Assembly (NCBI RefSeq): GCF_002094305.1
Contig: NZ_LWTX01000001.1
Span: 1,054,001 to 1,118,000, forward strand
Source: Prescottella equi
Lineage (GTDB): Bacteria; Actinomycetota; Actinomycetes; Mycobacteriales; Mycobacteriaceae
Direction of reading: 5' to 3'
Length of the DNA stretch: 64,000 bases
This document shows, in pieces, positions 8,205-16,513 of the stretch. The notes beneath the pieces are model-generated. The model ran no database searches, was not told where the DNA came from, and saw only the letters and a list, made by a program, of their open reading frames with translations. The translations under genes were made by a program, and so were the position numbers. Position 1 is the stretch's first letter. Each line of letters opens with the position of its first letter.

Positions 8205-9725
8205 TCACGTACCCCGTCGGTCGGAAACGCAATCCGACGCACTCAGACCTCGCGTGGCGGGCCCTTCGAGGACCCGGCCGTCCGCGGCGAAGCGGGAGCC
8301 GTGCAGCGGACAGTCCCAGCTGCGTTCGCTGTCGTTCCACCGGACGATGCCCCCGAGATGGGGACACACTGCCGACACCCGGTGGGTCCGCCCGTCGACC
8401 GTGCACACGGCTCGAGGAACCGGAACCCCGGGTTGGACCCTGCCCTCGCCCTCCGCAGGCGACGACGAGCGGAATCCGACGACGGGCCCCACCCATCCCT
8501 TCACCATCTCGACCGCCACGCCGGCGTTGAGTTCGAGAGTGGGCAGAGCGCTTCGGGGTGCGCGACTCAGTGCCCACGGGTCGAAGGTCGCCGCCCACGC
8601 CGGCGGCTCGCCGTCGATTCGCGCGGCGATCACGGCCGCGGCGGCGACGGCGTTCGTCATACCCCACTTGTCGTACCCGCTGGCGATCAGGATCCGATCG
8701 TCGGTGGGGAGCAATCCGCCGACCACCGGCAACTGATCGGCCGAGTGGTAGTCCTGAGCCGACCACGTATGGGTGACCTCCCCGCCGGGAAAGTGGCGAC
8801 GGGTCCAGTCGATCAGATCCGCGACACGCGGCTGCGTCGGTCCGCCGCGACCGACGGTGTGCCCGTTGCCGCCGACGATCAGCAGATCGCCGTCCGGGTT
8901 GGGCGCGTAGCGTAGCGACCGCGTAGGGGAGTCGGCGGACAGGTACATCCCTCGGGGCGGCTGGTCCGTACCGGCGACCGCGATGCAGTACGACCTTTGC
9001 GGTTCGAGTCTGGCGAAGAAGGACCCGCGGTCGAGGACGGGTGTTCCGGTCGCGAGGACCACCCGGTCGGCCACGAGCTCGCCCCCACCGTCGTGGCGGA
9101 CGGCGAGGCCGCCCGGCGTCCGCCCGACCGACCGCACGCGAGTGTTCTCGACGACGGGGACGCCACGCCCGCGCAGCTCGCGCACGAGCGCGGTCACGAG
9201 GTCGACGGGATCGAACTGCGCCTGATCGGCAAGCCCGATCGCGCCGGTCACCGGGAACGGCAACTCAGCCGCTTCGTCCCAACCGACGTCGAGGCCGGCT
9301 TCGGTTGCGGCATCGAACTCGGCGGCGAGCGCCGTCGCGCCCTCGGACGATGTGGCGTAGGTGTACGCCGTTTCCCTCTGCACCGGCACCTCGAAACTGC
9401 GGCACAGGTCCAGAAGCCGCCGTCGGCCGTCCCGGTTGGCCTCGACGTAGGCGCGTACGACGTCCGTGGGGTAACGCTCGGCGATCTGCGACAGCTTCGT
9501 GCCCTGCAAAAGCGAGATCTTCCCCGTCGTGCGACCCGTCGTCACCGAACCCGCACGGCGGCCCTCGAGGACCGCCACCGTGGCCCCCGCCCGGGAGAGT
9601 TCGAACGCGGTACACAATCCGGTCAATCCTGCACCGACCACCACCGTGTCGAACCGGCTGCCGTCCGGAAGGGGCGGACTCGATGCGGGGCGGGGGCGGT
9701 CGAGCCACAGCGAGGGGTCGTTCAC
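8205..9725 (-). CDS. FAD-dependent oxidoreductase with C-terminal Rieske domain
   Basis: A 506-residue fusion. Residues 25-60 carry the FAD-binding motif (VVVGAGLTGLCTAFELSRAG), followed by a DAO-type domain with GGNGHTVGRGG and SGYDKWGMTNAVAAA. The last about 90 residues hold a Rieske 2Fe-2S site, CPHLGG and CPLHGSRF. This architecture (DadA-like plus Rieske) is known in bacteria, with unclear substrates. It sits in the leftward operon between the Rho-N-like gene (4-bp gap) and the decarboxylase (5-bp gap), suggesting amine or amino-acid oxidation. Confidence 0.88.
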   Translation of the reverse strand: MNDPSLWLDRPRPASSPPLPDGSRFDTVVVGAGLTGLCTAFELSRAGATVAVLEGRRAGSVTTGRTTGKISLLQGTKLSQIAERYPTDVVRAYVEANRDGRRRLLDLCRSFEVPVQRETAYTYATSSEGATALAAEFDAATEAGLDVGWDEAAELPFPVTGAIGLADQAQFDPVDLVTALVRELRGRGVPVVENTRVRSVGRTPGGLAVRHDGGGELVADRVVLATGTPVLDRGSFFARLEPQRSYCIAVAGTDQPPRGMYLSADSPTRSLRYAPNPDGDLLIVGGNGHTVGRGGPTQPRVADLIDWTRRHFPGGEVTHTWSAQDYHSADQLPVVGGLLPTDDRILIASGYDKWGMTNAVAAAAVIAARIDGEPPAWAATFDPWALSRAPRSALPTLELNAGVAVEMVKGWVGPVVGFRSSSPAEGEGRVQPGVPVPRAVCTVDGRTHRVSAVCPHLGGIVRWNDSERSWDCPLHGSRFAADGRVLEGPATRGLSASDCVSDRRGT

Positions 9726-9729
9726 GGGC

Positions 9730-9987
9730 TCAGTGGTTACGCAGTTCGGAGATGAGATCGGCCTTGCGCTTGGAGCTGTAGCCCGACAGGCCGATCTCCT
9801 TGGCGCGCTTCTTCAGTTCGTCGACGGTCCAGTCCTCGTAGGACTGCGACTTGCCACCCTTGCGGCCCACGTCCGAACGCCCACGGTCAGCGCTCGCATT
9901 CGCGATTCGGGCGGCCTTCTCCTTGGACGCGCCCTTCTCCCGGAGCTTCTCGTACTGCTTCTCATCCTTGATCGACGAGCGTGCCAT
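9730..9987 (-). CDS. small Rho-N-like / DUF7218-type protein
   Basis: An 85-residue basic protein. The N-terminal half is KDEKQYEKLREKGASKEKAA-like, common in plasmid-stabilisation or stress-associated small proteins. The C-terminal half (DWTVDELKKRAKEIGLSGYS) is a Rho-termination-factor N-terminal/SAP-like helix-extended-loop-helix, a probable nucleic-acid-binding module. It is the first gene of the operon running down to 3660. A SigF-type promoter lies 40 bp upstream. The C-terminal module recurs in the ChaB protein at 16037-16459. Confidence 0.75.
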   Translation of the reverse strand: MARSSIKDEKQYEKLREKGASKEKAARIANASADRGRSDVGRKGGKSQSYEDWTVDELKKRAKEIGLSGYSSKRKADLISELRNH

Positions 9988-10026
9988 GGTCGTCTCCCTC
10001 CAATGCGTGTGCTGCCTGGCTGTCGC

Positions 10027-10052
10027 ATACCCAGCAGTCCGCGTGGCTACAC
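10027..10052 (-). promoter_or_regulatory. SigF-type promoter for the 9987-3660 operon
   Basis: Reading leftward: GTGT, 16 bp, GGGTAT. It matches the mycobacterial SigF pattern (GTTT, 15-17 bp, GGGTA) at three of four -35 bases and all of the -10. It ends 39 bp before the ATG at 9987. Confidence 0.5.
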
Positions 10053-10084
10053 CTTCGGCGTGGACAGGCGTCGGCCAGGCCGGC

Positions 10085-10261
10085 TCAGCGGCGTCCGTCG
10101 CCGTGTTCGGGGCGGTCGTCGGCCGCCTTGCCCTGCGCCATCACGCGCCGCCACCACGGTTCGAGGGGGCTCGGTTGCGGATATCGGACGTCGGGCGACC
10201 CCTCGGCACCTTCGGTGTCGTCGTCCGGCTCGGGGGGCGCCCGATGTCTGCGTCTGATCAT
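10085..10261 (-). CDS. possible 58-residue hypothetical protein
   Basis: A leftward frame starting MIRRRHRAPPEPDDDTEG at ATG 10261, with a PWWRRV segment and charged low-complexity ends. No domain was recognised and the ribosome site is weak. It lies between divergent transcription units and could be non-coding. Confidence 0.3.
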   Translation of the reverse strand: MIRRRHRAPPEPDDDTEGAEGSPDVRYPQPSPLEPWWRRVMAQGKAADDRPEHGDGRR

Positions 10262-10351
10262 GTGGGAAGGTTCCCGCCCCGTGAGGATTCGAAACCCTCG
10301 CAGAGACAACCCAGAAGGCACCGTCCATGCACGCTGCTGTCACCCCGCGAC

Positions 10352-10376
10352 GTTTGCATTTCGGCGGTACGGGTAG
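10352..10376 (+). promoter_or_regulatory. SigF-type promoter for the P450 gene
   Basis: GTTT at 10352-10355, a 15-bp spacer, GGGTAG at 10371-10376. It is a full -35 and near-full -10 match to the SigF consensus. The P450 ATG at 10386 is only 9 bp past the -10 box, so the transcript would be nearly leaderless. Confidence 0.55.
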
Positions 10377-10385
10377 GTCTTCCGA

Positions 10386-11813
10386 ATGACGTCCCACTTC
10401 CCAGCGCCGGGCGAGCCGGTCGGTGCCACGACCGACGAGGGATCTTCCGCGATTCCGGTCGTCGCCGGGCTCCGGGCGATCGGAGCGGTCACCGCACTGG
10501 GACTGCCGTCGGTCGCCTCCGGCATCATCGCCCGGCGGCATCTGGTCATGCCGCTACTCGAGAAGGCACGGGCCGACGCGTTGTCGATCGAGATGTTCCG
10601 ACGGCTGCGTGACGAATTCGGTCGTGGTCCGATCGAATTCCGCTTGCCGGGCCGCCGGGTGGTCCTGCTGCTGGACCCCGACGACGTCGCGCGGGTGCTC
10701 GACGACAGCCCGGACCCGTTCACGCCGGCGAATCGAGAGAAGCGGGCGGCGCTGGGGGCGTTCCAGCCGCATGGGGTCCTCATCTCGCAGGGCGATATCC
10801 GCGCGCGACGGCGCGTGGTCAACGAGGCGGCACTGGAGACCCCGAAGCCGCTGCACGGTGCGTCCGACAGCATGGCCCGGACGATCGACCGGGAGATTTC
10901 CATCTTCGCGCAGCAGGTGGGGGAGACCGGCGCGTTCACGGCGGCCGACTTCACCCGGGTCTGGTGGAGAATCGCTCGCCAGGTGACACTGGGGGAAAGT
11001 GCGCGGGACGACACGGACGTCACCGATCGGCTGTGGAAGCTCCGCGCCAACGGCAACTGGTCGTACCTCACTCCGCCGCGCCGACGCCTGCGGGATCGGT
11101 TCTTCGAGAGTCTCTACGACTACGCCGACCGTGCCGAGCCGGGCACCCTCGTCCACGCGCTCGCGTCGGTGGAGACGGCTCCGGCCGTCGATCCGGTGGG
11201 GCAGATCCCGCACTGGCTCTTCGCATTCGACGCGGCCGGGATGGCGACCCTGCGTGCGCTCGCACTCCTTGCCGCGCACCCCGACCGGCTCGCCGAGGTT
11301 CGTCGGGAGGCGTCGGAGCGACCCGTCGGGAACGCGGCCACCCTGCCGATCCACCGGGCCTGCATTCTGGAGTCGCTTCGCTTGTGGCCGACGACGCCGG
11401 CAATTCTGCGGGATTCGACTCGGCCCACCGTGTGGCGGACCCCGGGTGGCGCGAGGGCCACGGTGCCCGAGGGAAGCATGTTCATCATCCTCACCCCGCC
11501 GCTGCACCGCGACCGGGACCGCTTCGACTTCGCCAACGCGTTCACCCCCGACATCTGGATCGACGGGCGTGCCGACGGCTTGCACACGCTGCTGCCTTTC
11601 AGCGGTGGCCCCGCCGAATGCCCCGGACGCAACGTCGCCCTGTTCGTATCCAGCACGGTGCTGTCCGCGGTCGTGACGGCATTCGACCGGATCGAACAGG
11701 TGAGTGCACCACGACTGCAACCGGGCGGGGACCTGCCTCCGACCCTCAACCACTACGGCTTGAAATTCGCGGCGGCCCAGGGCAGCCGCGCAACGACCGA
11801 GGAGAACACATGA
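10386..11813 (+). CDS. cytochrome P450
   Basis: A 475-residue haem monooxygenase. It has the K-helix ESLR motif (near 332) and the haem-ligand loop PFSGGPAECPGRN with the thiolate cysteine near residue 412. The I-helix segment FAFDAAGMATLRA keeps the AGxxT frame but has alanine where the oxygen-activating acid (D/E) usually stands, so proton delivery may differ. No ferredoxin partner is adjacent. It overlaps the next gene by ATGA, so the two are translationally coupled. A SigF-type promoter lies just upstream, suggesting stress expression. Substrate unknown. Confidence 0.85.
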   Translation: MTSHFPAPGEPVGATTDEGSSAIPVVAGLRAIGAVTALGLPSVASGIIARRHLVMPLLEKARADALSIEMFRRLRDEFGRGPIEFRLPGRRVVLLLDPDDVARVLDDSPDPFTPANREKRAALGAFQPHGVLISQGDIRARRRVVNEAALETPKPLHGASDSMARTIDREISIFAQQVGETGAFTAADFTRVWWRIARQVTLGESARDDTDVTDRLWKLRANGNWSYLTPPRRRLRDRFFESLYDYADRAEPGTLVHALASVETAPAVDPVGQIPHWLFAFDAAGMATLRALALLAAHPDRLAEVRREASERPVGNAATLPIHRACILESLRLWPTTPAILRDSTRPTVWRTPGGARATVPEGSMFIILTPPLHRDRDRFDFANAFTPDIWIDGRADGLHTLLPFSGGPAECPGRNVALFVSSTVLSAVVTAFDRIEQVSAPRLQPGGDLPPTLNHYGLKFAAAQGSRATTEENT

Positions 11814-12229
11814 TCATCATCGGACTGATCCTCCTGATCGCCGCCGTCGCGATCGGGGTGGCCGGCGTCGTGAACAACACCGGCACCGCACACGAACTCC
11901 AGGACGACTTCACGGTGTTCGGTGTCCACGTGACCGGGTCCACCGGAACGCTCTTCCTGGCGGGACTGGTCGTCGGCGCCGCGGGCATGCTGGGACTCGC
12001 GCTGCTGCTCGCCGGTGCGCGGCGGACCTCGCGCAAGGCCCGTTACGCCCGCCACGAGTTGGAGCGCAGGGACGCCGCGGCGGTGCCGGCCGGTGATGCG
12101 GCTGTCTCGCCCACCACCCGCGCCGAGGCCCCCCGCACGGAGACGACGCAGCAATCGGAACACCCGCGGAGCCTGCGCCATCCGTTCGGTGGCGATACCG
12201 GGCCGGGGACCCCTCGTCCCTCGCACTGA
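11810..12229 (+). CDS. two-helix membrane protein with long hydrophilic tail
   Basis: A 139-residue protein with two membrane helices (about residues 2-22 and 46-68) separated by a short extracytoplasmic loop, then a 70-residue polar, probably disordered tail. Start and stop overlap the P450 stop (ATGA), implying the same mRNA. This layout is common in actinobacterial stress operons, but I do not recognise a function. The 3' end lies 24 bp from the convergent SDR gene. Confidence 0.75.
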   Translation: MIIIGLILLIAAVAIGVAGVVNNTGTAHELQDDFTVFGVHVTGSTGTLFLAGLVVGAAGMLGLALLLAGARRTSRKARYARHELERRDAAAVPAGDAAVSPTTRAEAPRTETTQQSEHPRSLRHPFGGDTGPGTPRPSH

Positions 12230-12253
12230 CCGCGGTACACCGATCGCGTGGAA

Positions 12254-13150
12254 CTATGTGAACGGTGTGCCACCGGTGATTCCGAGGACTTCACCAGTGA
12301 TGTAGCTGGATTCGGGCGAGGCGAAGAACACGTACGCGGGCGCGAGTTCGGCGGGCTGCCCCGGCCTGCCGAGCGGGACGTCCTTGCCGAACTCGCGGTA
12401 CTGCTCGGGTGGCATCGTGGCCGGGATGAGCGGTGTCCAGATCGGCCCCGGTGCAACGGCATTGACCCGAATCCCCCTGCTTGCCACGTCGTCGGCCAAC
12501 GCCTTGGTGAAGTCCACGATCCCGGCTTTGGTGGTGGCGTAGTCCATCAGGGAGGGTGATGGGTTGGTGCCCTGGATGGAGGATGTGTTGATGATCGTGG
12601 AGCCGGCCGGCATGACCGCGACGGCGAACTTGCACAACCAGAACAGCGCGTAGAGATTGGTCTTCATCACGCGGTCGAACTGTTCGGTCGAGATGTCCGC
12701 GATCCCGCCCGGCGTCGCCATCTGGTACGCCGCGTTGTTGACGAGGATGTCCAGTCCTCCGAAGGATTCCACCGTGGACTCCACCAGGGCGCGACAGTGT
12801 TCCTCGGAGCGGATGTCGCCGGGGAGGGCGAGCGCGCGTCGACCCGCATCCTCGATCAAACGCATGGTCTCCCGAGCGTCCGGCTCCTCCTCCGGAAGGT
12901 AACTGACGGCGACGTCGGCCCCCTCTCGCGCGAACGCTACGGCCACGGCCCTTCCGATCCCCGAGTCACCGCCGGTGACGAGCGCCCGGCGCTGTGCCAG
13001 ACGGCCGGCTCCGCGGTAGTCCTGCTCGCCGTGGTCGGGGCGGGTAGTCATCTCCTGGGTGAGGCCCGGGTGCGCGATCGGTTTCTGGCCCTCGAGGTCG
13101 GGGATCGGAAAGCGCGTGGTGGGATCCTGCAGCGAATCACGTTCGGACAT
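12254..13150 (-). CDS. SDR oxidoreductase, general-stress YhdG/YghA type
   Basis: A 298-residue classical SDR with an N-terminal extension of about 50 residues, typical of the bacterial general-stress SDRs. Motifs: cofactor loop TGGDSGIGRAVA near residue 56, NNAAY near 138, catalytic serine in NTSSIQG and YATTKAG (YxxxK) near 200. The ATG at 13150 was chosen for the conserved N-terminal extension. It is divergent from the hemerythrin gene. Confidence 0.88.
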   Translation of the reverse strand: MSERDSLQDPTTRFPIPDLEGQKPIAHPGLTQEMTTRPDHGEQDYRGAGRLAQRRALVTGGDSGIGRAVAVAFAREGADVAVSYLPEEEPDARETMRLIEDAGRRALALPGDIRSEEHCRALVESTVESFGGLDILVNNAAYQMATPGGIADISTEQFDRVMKTNLYALFWLCKFAVAVMPAGSTIINTSSIQGTNPSPSLMDYATTKAGIVDFTKALADDVASRGIRVNAVAPGPIWTPLIPATMPPEQYREFGKDVPLGRPGQPAELAPAYVFFASPESSYITGEVLGITGGTPFT

Positions 13151-13226
13151 TGCAGTTCTCCTTCGGTCGGAAGGTCCTGGTCCCACCGTGCACGCCTCGC
13201 CGGATCCTGTCCACTGCCGGCAGCGT

Positions 13227-13252
13227 GTTTGAGGACGCCCCTGATCGGTTAT
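13227..13252 (+). promoter_or_regulatory. SigF-type promoter for the hemerythrin gene
   Basis: GTTT at 13227, a 16-bp spacer and GGTTAT at 13247-13252 (one mismatch to GGGTAT). It lies 36 bp before the GTG start at 13289. Confidence 0.45.
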
Positions 13253-13288
13253 GTCCCACAGACAGCCCTGGAATCGGAGGTGATGGGT

Positions 13289-13864
13289 GTGGTGAATGCG
13301 TTGACGTTTCTGCGCGCCGAGCACGAGAGCGTTCTCGGCATGCTGGAGGTGCTCGAAGGGTCGGGCCCGGGATCACCCGGCCGGGACGACATGGTCGCGA
13401 ATCTCGTGATCGCGGAGTCTCGTCACGAGGCCATCGAACAGGAGATCTTCTGGCCCATCGTCCGCGACGCGGTCCCGGGGGGCGACGAGCTGGCGGACAC
13501 GGCGATCGGCCAGGAGATGGACGGAGAGAAGTTGCTCGACACCATCGAGCACGGGTCCGCGGGGGACGAGGACTACGAGTCGGCTCTGCGCGAGTTTCTC
13601 GCCGCGGCAAGGGAGCACATCGAGTACGAACAGAATCAGGTGTGGCCACTCGTGACGGAGGCCGTTCCCGCCTCGGACCTCGAGGACGCAGGGAACCGAC
13701 TGGAGGCGGCCCGTAAGCGTGCTCCGACACGTCCTCACCCGAACACACCACCGCGGCCGGCTGTTCTCAAGACCACCGGCGCCATGGCTGCGGCGGTGGA
13801 CAAGGTTCGCGACGTGCTCAGCGGACGCGGTCGGCACCATCCGCCCGAGACGCCGCCGAGCTGA
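13289..13864 (+). CDS. hemerythrin HHE-domain protein
   Basis: A 191-residue four-helix di-iron protein. Visible ligand candidates are the RAEHESV (near 8), ESRHEAIEQEIFWP (near 45) and REHIEYEQNQVWP (near 110) motifs. Family members bind oxygen or reactive species. The C-terminal 70 residues are a basic, proline-rich tail. GTG at 13289 is preferred because GGAGG at 13276-13280 is 8 bp upstream, whereas the in-frame ATG at 13283 is too close. The gene ends before a strong bidirectional terminator shared with the Mn-catalase. Confidence 0.85.
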   Translation: MVNALTFLRAEHESVLGMLEVLEGSGPGSPGRDDMVANLVIAESRHEAIEQEIFWPIVRDAVPGGDELADTAIGQEMDGEKLLDTIEHGSAGDEDYESALREFLAAAREHIEYEQNQVWPLVTEAVPASDLEDAGNRLEAARKRAPTRPHPNTPPRPAVLKTTGAMAAAVDKVRDVLSGRGRHHPPETPPS

Positions 13865-13880
13865 CCGGGACAGCTCACCA

Positions 13881-13927
13881 CGACGAAGGGATGCTCCCCG
13901 CCGATCGCGGGGAGCATCCCTTCGTCG
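13881..13927. terminator. bidirectional intrinsic terminator
   Basis: A perfect 21-bp inverted repeat with a 5-base loop (CGATC) sits between the convergent hemerythrin and Mn-catalase genes. The stem starts CGACGAAGGG. There is no long T run, as is common in actinomycetes. Confidence 0.8.
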
Positions 13928-13947
13928 CGCATCTGTCGGTCGTGAGG

Positions 13948-14838
13948 TCAGTTCGCGGGGACGTGCTGCTCGTGCGTGAACGGCTTGGTGCCGTGAACCG
14001 CAGGGCCGCCTTCGGGGCTCTCGGTCTCGCCCCGGTTGGTGCTGTCCTCACTGCGCAGCCACTGGTCGGCAGGAGCCTCGACGTAGCGCCACTCCGTGCC
14101 CTCGGGCCACGGGCCTTGGCCTTCGTTCCACGGCCCGCGGACCGATCCACCGTTGGACATGTTGAACGCGACGTTCTGGAAGCGATCGTCGCCGGGCAGT
14201 TGGCCGGGCGGGAAGTTGACGGGCAGTTCGTTGAGGGCGGCGGTGAACTGCTGGTAGTGCGCCACTTCCCGCGTCATCAGGAACGTCAGGGTGTCCTGCG
14301 CACCCGGATCGTCCGTGAACTGCTTGAGGTACTCGTAGACGATCTTCGCCCGCGACTCCGCCGCAAGATTGCTCCGCAGATCCACCGACGGATCCCCATT
14401 GGAGTTGACGAAGGTTCCCGACCACGGGGTGCCCGCCGAATTCACGACGTCGGGGCCGCCGCCGGTGAGGCTCAGATAGGTCGGGTTCACCGCGACCTGG
14501 TGGATCGCCTGTTCCCGGCCGTCGGCCGTCGCGACGACCGGCATCCAGTCGCAGCGCTCGTTCGCCTGCTTGAGGTCGTCGTTGAGACCGTCCAGAAGCA
14601 TCGTGATCATCGAGCCGACGATCTCGAGATGGCTGAACTCCTCGGTGGCGATATCCATGAACAGGTCGTACATCTTCGGGTTCTTGCGCCGCAGGACGAA
14701 TGCCTGCGTGAAGTACTGCATGGCGGCCTTGAGTTCACCGTTGGCGCCGCCGAACTGTTCCTGCAGCAGCGTCGCGAACTGTGGGTCGGGCCTGTCGATC
14801 CGGACTTCGAACTGGAGATCCTTGTTGTGGGTGAACAT
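13948..14838 (-). CDS. manganese catalase
   Basis: A 296-residue non-haem catalase decomposing hydrogen peroxide at a di-manganese site. Key blocks: GGANGELKAAMQYFTQAF near residue 30 (ligand E), ATEEFSHLEIV near 65 (E and H ligands) and TREVAHYQQF near 185. The C-terminal tail is hydrophilic. Length and motif order match the family. It converges on the hemerythrin gene across a strong hairpin, and a weaker SigF-like promoter lies upstream. Both neighbours fit oxidative-stress defence. Confidence 0.92.
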   Translation of the reverse strand: MFTHNKDLQFEVRIDRPDPQFATLLQEQFGGANGELKAAMQYFTQAFVLRRKNPKMYDLFMDIATEEFSHLEIVGSMITMLLDGLNDDLKQANERCDWMPVVATADGREQAIHQVAVNPTYLSLTGGGPDVVNSAGTPWSGTFVNSNGDPSVDLRSNLAAESRAKIVYEYLKQFTDDPGAQDTLTFLMTREVAHYQQFTAALNELPVNFPPGQLPGDDRFQNVAFNMSNGGSVRGPWNEGQGPWPEGTEWRYVEAPADQWLRSEDSTNRGETESPEGGPAVHGTKPFTHEQHVPAN

Positions 14839-14878
14839 GTCACTTCCTTCGGGACGCGGTAGTTCGGACGTTGCCGAG

Positions 14879-14903
14879 ATACCCGCCGCGGCGCGGAGGA
14901 ATC
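14879..14903 (-). promoter_or_regulatory. possible SigF-type promoter for Mn-catalase
   Basis: Reading leftward: GATT, 15 bp, GGGTAT. The -10 match is complete and the -35 matches three of four bases. It ends 40 bp before the catalase ATG and is divergent from the promoter at 14977-15002. Confidence 0.4.
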
Positions 14904-14976
14904 CTCGACCGGCGTGGCCGTCGCCGATCGTGACGCGAACGCAATATCGGCACCGGCGGCACCCCACGCGGAGCCG

Positions 14977-15002
14977 GTTTCGAGCGCTCGGCTGCGGGGT
15001 AG
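14977..15002 (+). promoter_or_regulatory. SigF-type promoter for the LLM oxidoreductase/ChaB unit
   Basis: GTTT at 14977-14980, exactly 16 bp, GGGTAG at 14997-15002, 46 bp before the GTG start. It is one of the best SigF matches in the window. Confidence 0.6.
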
Positions 15003-15048
15003 TCGATTTTCAGGACCGGGTGACGGATACGGCATCGACGGAGGCGTT

Positions 15049-15999
15049 GTGAAGATCGGATACAAATTGTTCGCGGAGGCGTACTCGCCCGCCGAGCTCG
15101 TGCGGCAGGCGGTTCGGGCAGAGGAGGCGGGTTTCGACTTCGTCGAGATCAGCGATCACTTCCACCCCTGGCTGCACGATCAGAACCACTCCGGTTTCGC
15201 GTGGTCGATCCTCGGATCCATCGCCGCGAAGACGTCGACCCTCGAACTGGCCACCGGGGTGACGTGTCCCTTCGTCCGCTACCACCCGGCGATCATCGCG
15301 CAAGCGGCGGCCACGACAGCACTCCTGTCCGACGGCAGATTCGTGCTGGGGCTGGGAACCGGGGAACGACTGAACGAGCACGTCGTGGCCCGCGGGTGGC
15401 CACCGGCGTCGACCCGTTCGGCGATGCTGCGCGAGTCGATCGAAATCATCCGTTTGCTGTGGAGCGGCGGCTATCACAGCTACAGCGGTCGACACCTCGA
15501 GCTCGAGGACGCGCGTGTGTTCGACTTGCCGGAGCAACTGCCTCCGATCATCGTGGCGGGATCGGGAGCGCCGGCGGCGAAGATCGCGGCCGATCTCGGC
15601 GACGGATTGTTCGCGACCGAGCCCGACCCGGATCTGATCGCCCAGTACGAGAAGGAGGGGGGAGCGGGACGGCGATACGCCGAGGTCCCGCTGTCCTGGG
15701 CGCCGACGGAGGACGCGGCCCTGCAGTCTGCGCACAAGCTGTTTCGCTTCTCGGCTACCGGGTGGAAAGTGCAGGCCGAGTTGCCGAATCCGGTCAATTT
15801 CGAGGCCGCCGCATCCGTTGTCCGGGAATCGGACACGGCCGAGAGCTTCGGCTACGGGCCCGATCCGGAAGGTCATCTGGAGCGCATTCGCGAGTACGGC
15901 GAAGCCGGCTTCGATCATCTCGCCCTCGTCAACGCGGGACCGGATGTCGACGGGTTCTTCGATTTCTACGTGCGGGAGATTGCACCGGCGTTGGCCTAG
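15049..15999 (+). CDS. F420-dependent LLM-class oxidoreductase (TIGR03557-like)
   Basis: A 316-residue luciferase-like TIM-barrel enzyme. The N-terminus IGYKLFAEAYSPAELVRQAV, SDHFHPWLHDQNHSGFAWSI-type block near 40, TGVTCPFVRYHPAI near 67 and GLGTGERLNEHV near 100 are characteristic of the F420-dependent glucose-6-phosphate dehydrogenase-related group. It would use coenzyme F420 for hydride transfer; the substrate is unknown. GTG at 15049 follows GGAGG at 15040-15044. It is co-directional with the ChaB gene 37 bp downstream. Confidence 0.85.
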   Translation: MKIGYKLFAEAYSPAELVRQAVRAEEAGFDFVEISDHFHPWLHDQNHSGFAWSILGSIAAKTSTLELATGVTCPFVRYHPAIIAQAAATTALLSDGRFVLGLGTGERLNEHVVARGWPPASTRSAMLRESIEIIRLLWSGGYHSYSGRHLELEDARVFDLPEQLPPIIVAGSGAPAAKIAADLGDGLFATEPDPDLIAQYEKEGGAGRRYAEVPLSWAPTEDAALQSAHKLFRFSATGWKVQAELPNPVNFEAAASVVRESDTAESFGYGPDPEGHLERIREYGEAGFDHLALVNAGPDVDGFFDFYVREIAPALA

Positions 16000-16036
16000 G
16001 CCGTGCCGGACGAGACAGGCGAGAGAAGGTGCAGTG

Positions 16037-16459
16037 ATGCCGAAGACGACCAAGACCGGACAGCCGAAGAAGCAGGAGCTGCCGGAAACACTGCTGCGCT
16101 CGCCCGCGAAGGCGCAACGGACCTTCGCCAAGGCGCACGACTCGGCGGTCGAAGAGTACGGCGAAGGTGAGCGAGCACACAGGGTCGCGTACGCGGCGCT
16201 CAAGCACAGCTTCGAGAAGGTCGGCGACCACTGGGAGCCGAAGGCCGAGAAGGGGCCGTCGGACGCACGGGCGCGCAGCGGAGGCCCGCAGGCCTCCGGC
16301 CGCACCGCTGAGGGCGTCGACGCCAACGCCAGCAGACGTCACCTCTACGACATCGCTCGGAAACTCGATATCCACGGCCGGTCGACGATGAACAAGGGGG
16401 AGCTTGTCGATGCCATCGAGAAGGAGAACCGACGCCGGAGTGCCGCAGCGCGAAGTTGA
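16037..16459 (+). CDS. ChaB-family protein with Rho-N/SAP-like tail
   Basis: A 140-residue protein. Residues 10-65 are a ChaB domain (LPETLLRSPAKAQRTFAKAH, then VAYAALKHSFEKVGDHWEPK). The C-terminal 40 residues (LYDIARKLDIHGRSTMNKGE) form a Rho-N-like helical module that may bind nucleic acid, similar to that at 9730-9987. ChaB proteins are small, stress-associated and of unclear function. It is probably co-transcribed with the LLM oxidoreductase from the SigF-type promoter. Confidence 0.8.
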   Translation: MPKTTKTGQPKKQELPETLLRSPAKAQRTFAKAHDSAVEEYGEGERAHRVAYAALKHSFEKVGDHWEPKAEKGPSDARARSGGPQASGRTAEGVDANASRRHLYDIARKLDIHGRSTMNKGELVDAIEKENRRRSAAARS

Positions 16460-16513
16460 GACGAGACGCGGGCCCCCAATACACAGCGCAAGCGCTGTCG
16501 CCCGACTATTCGG

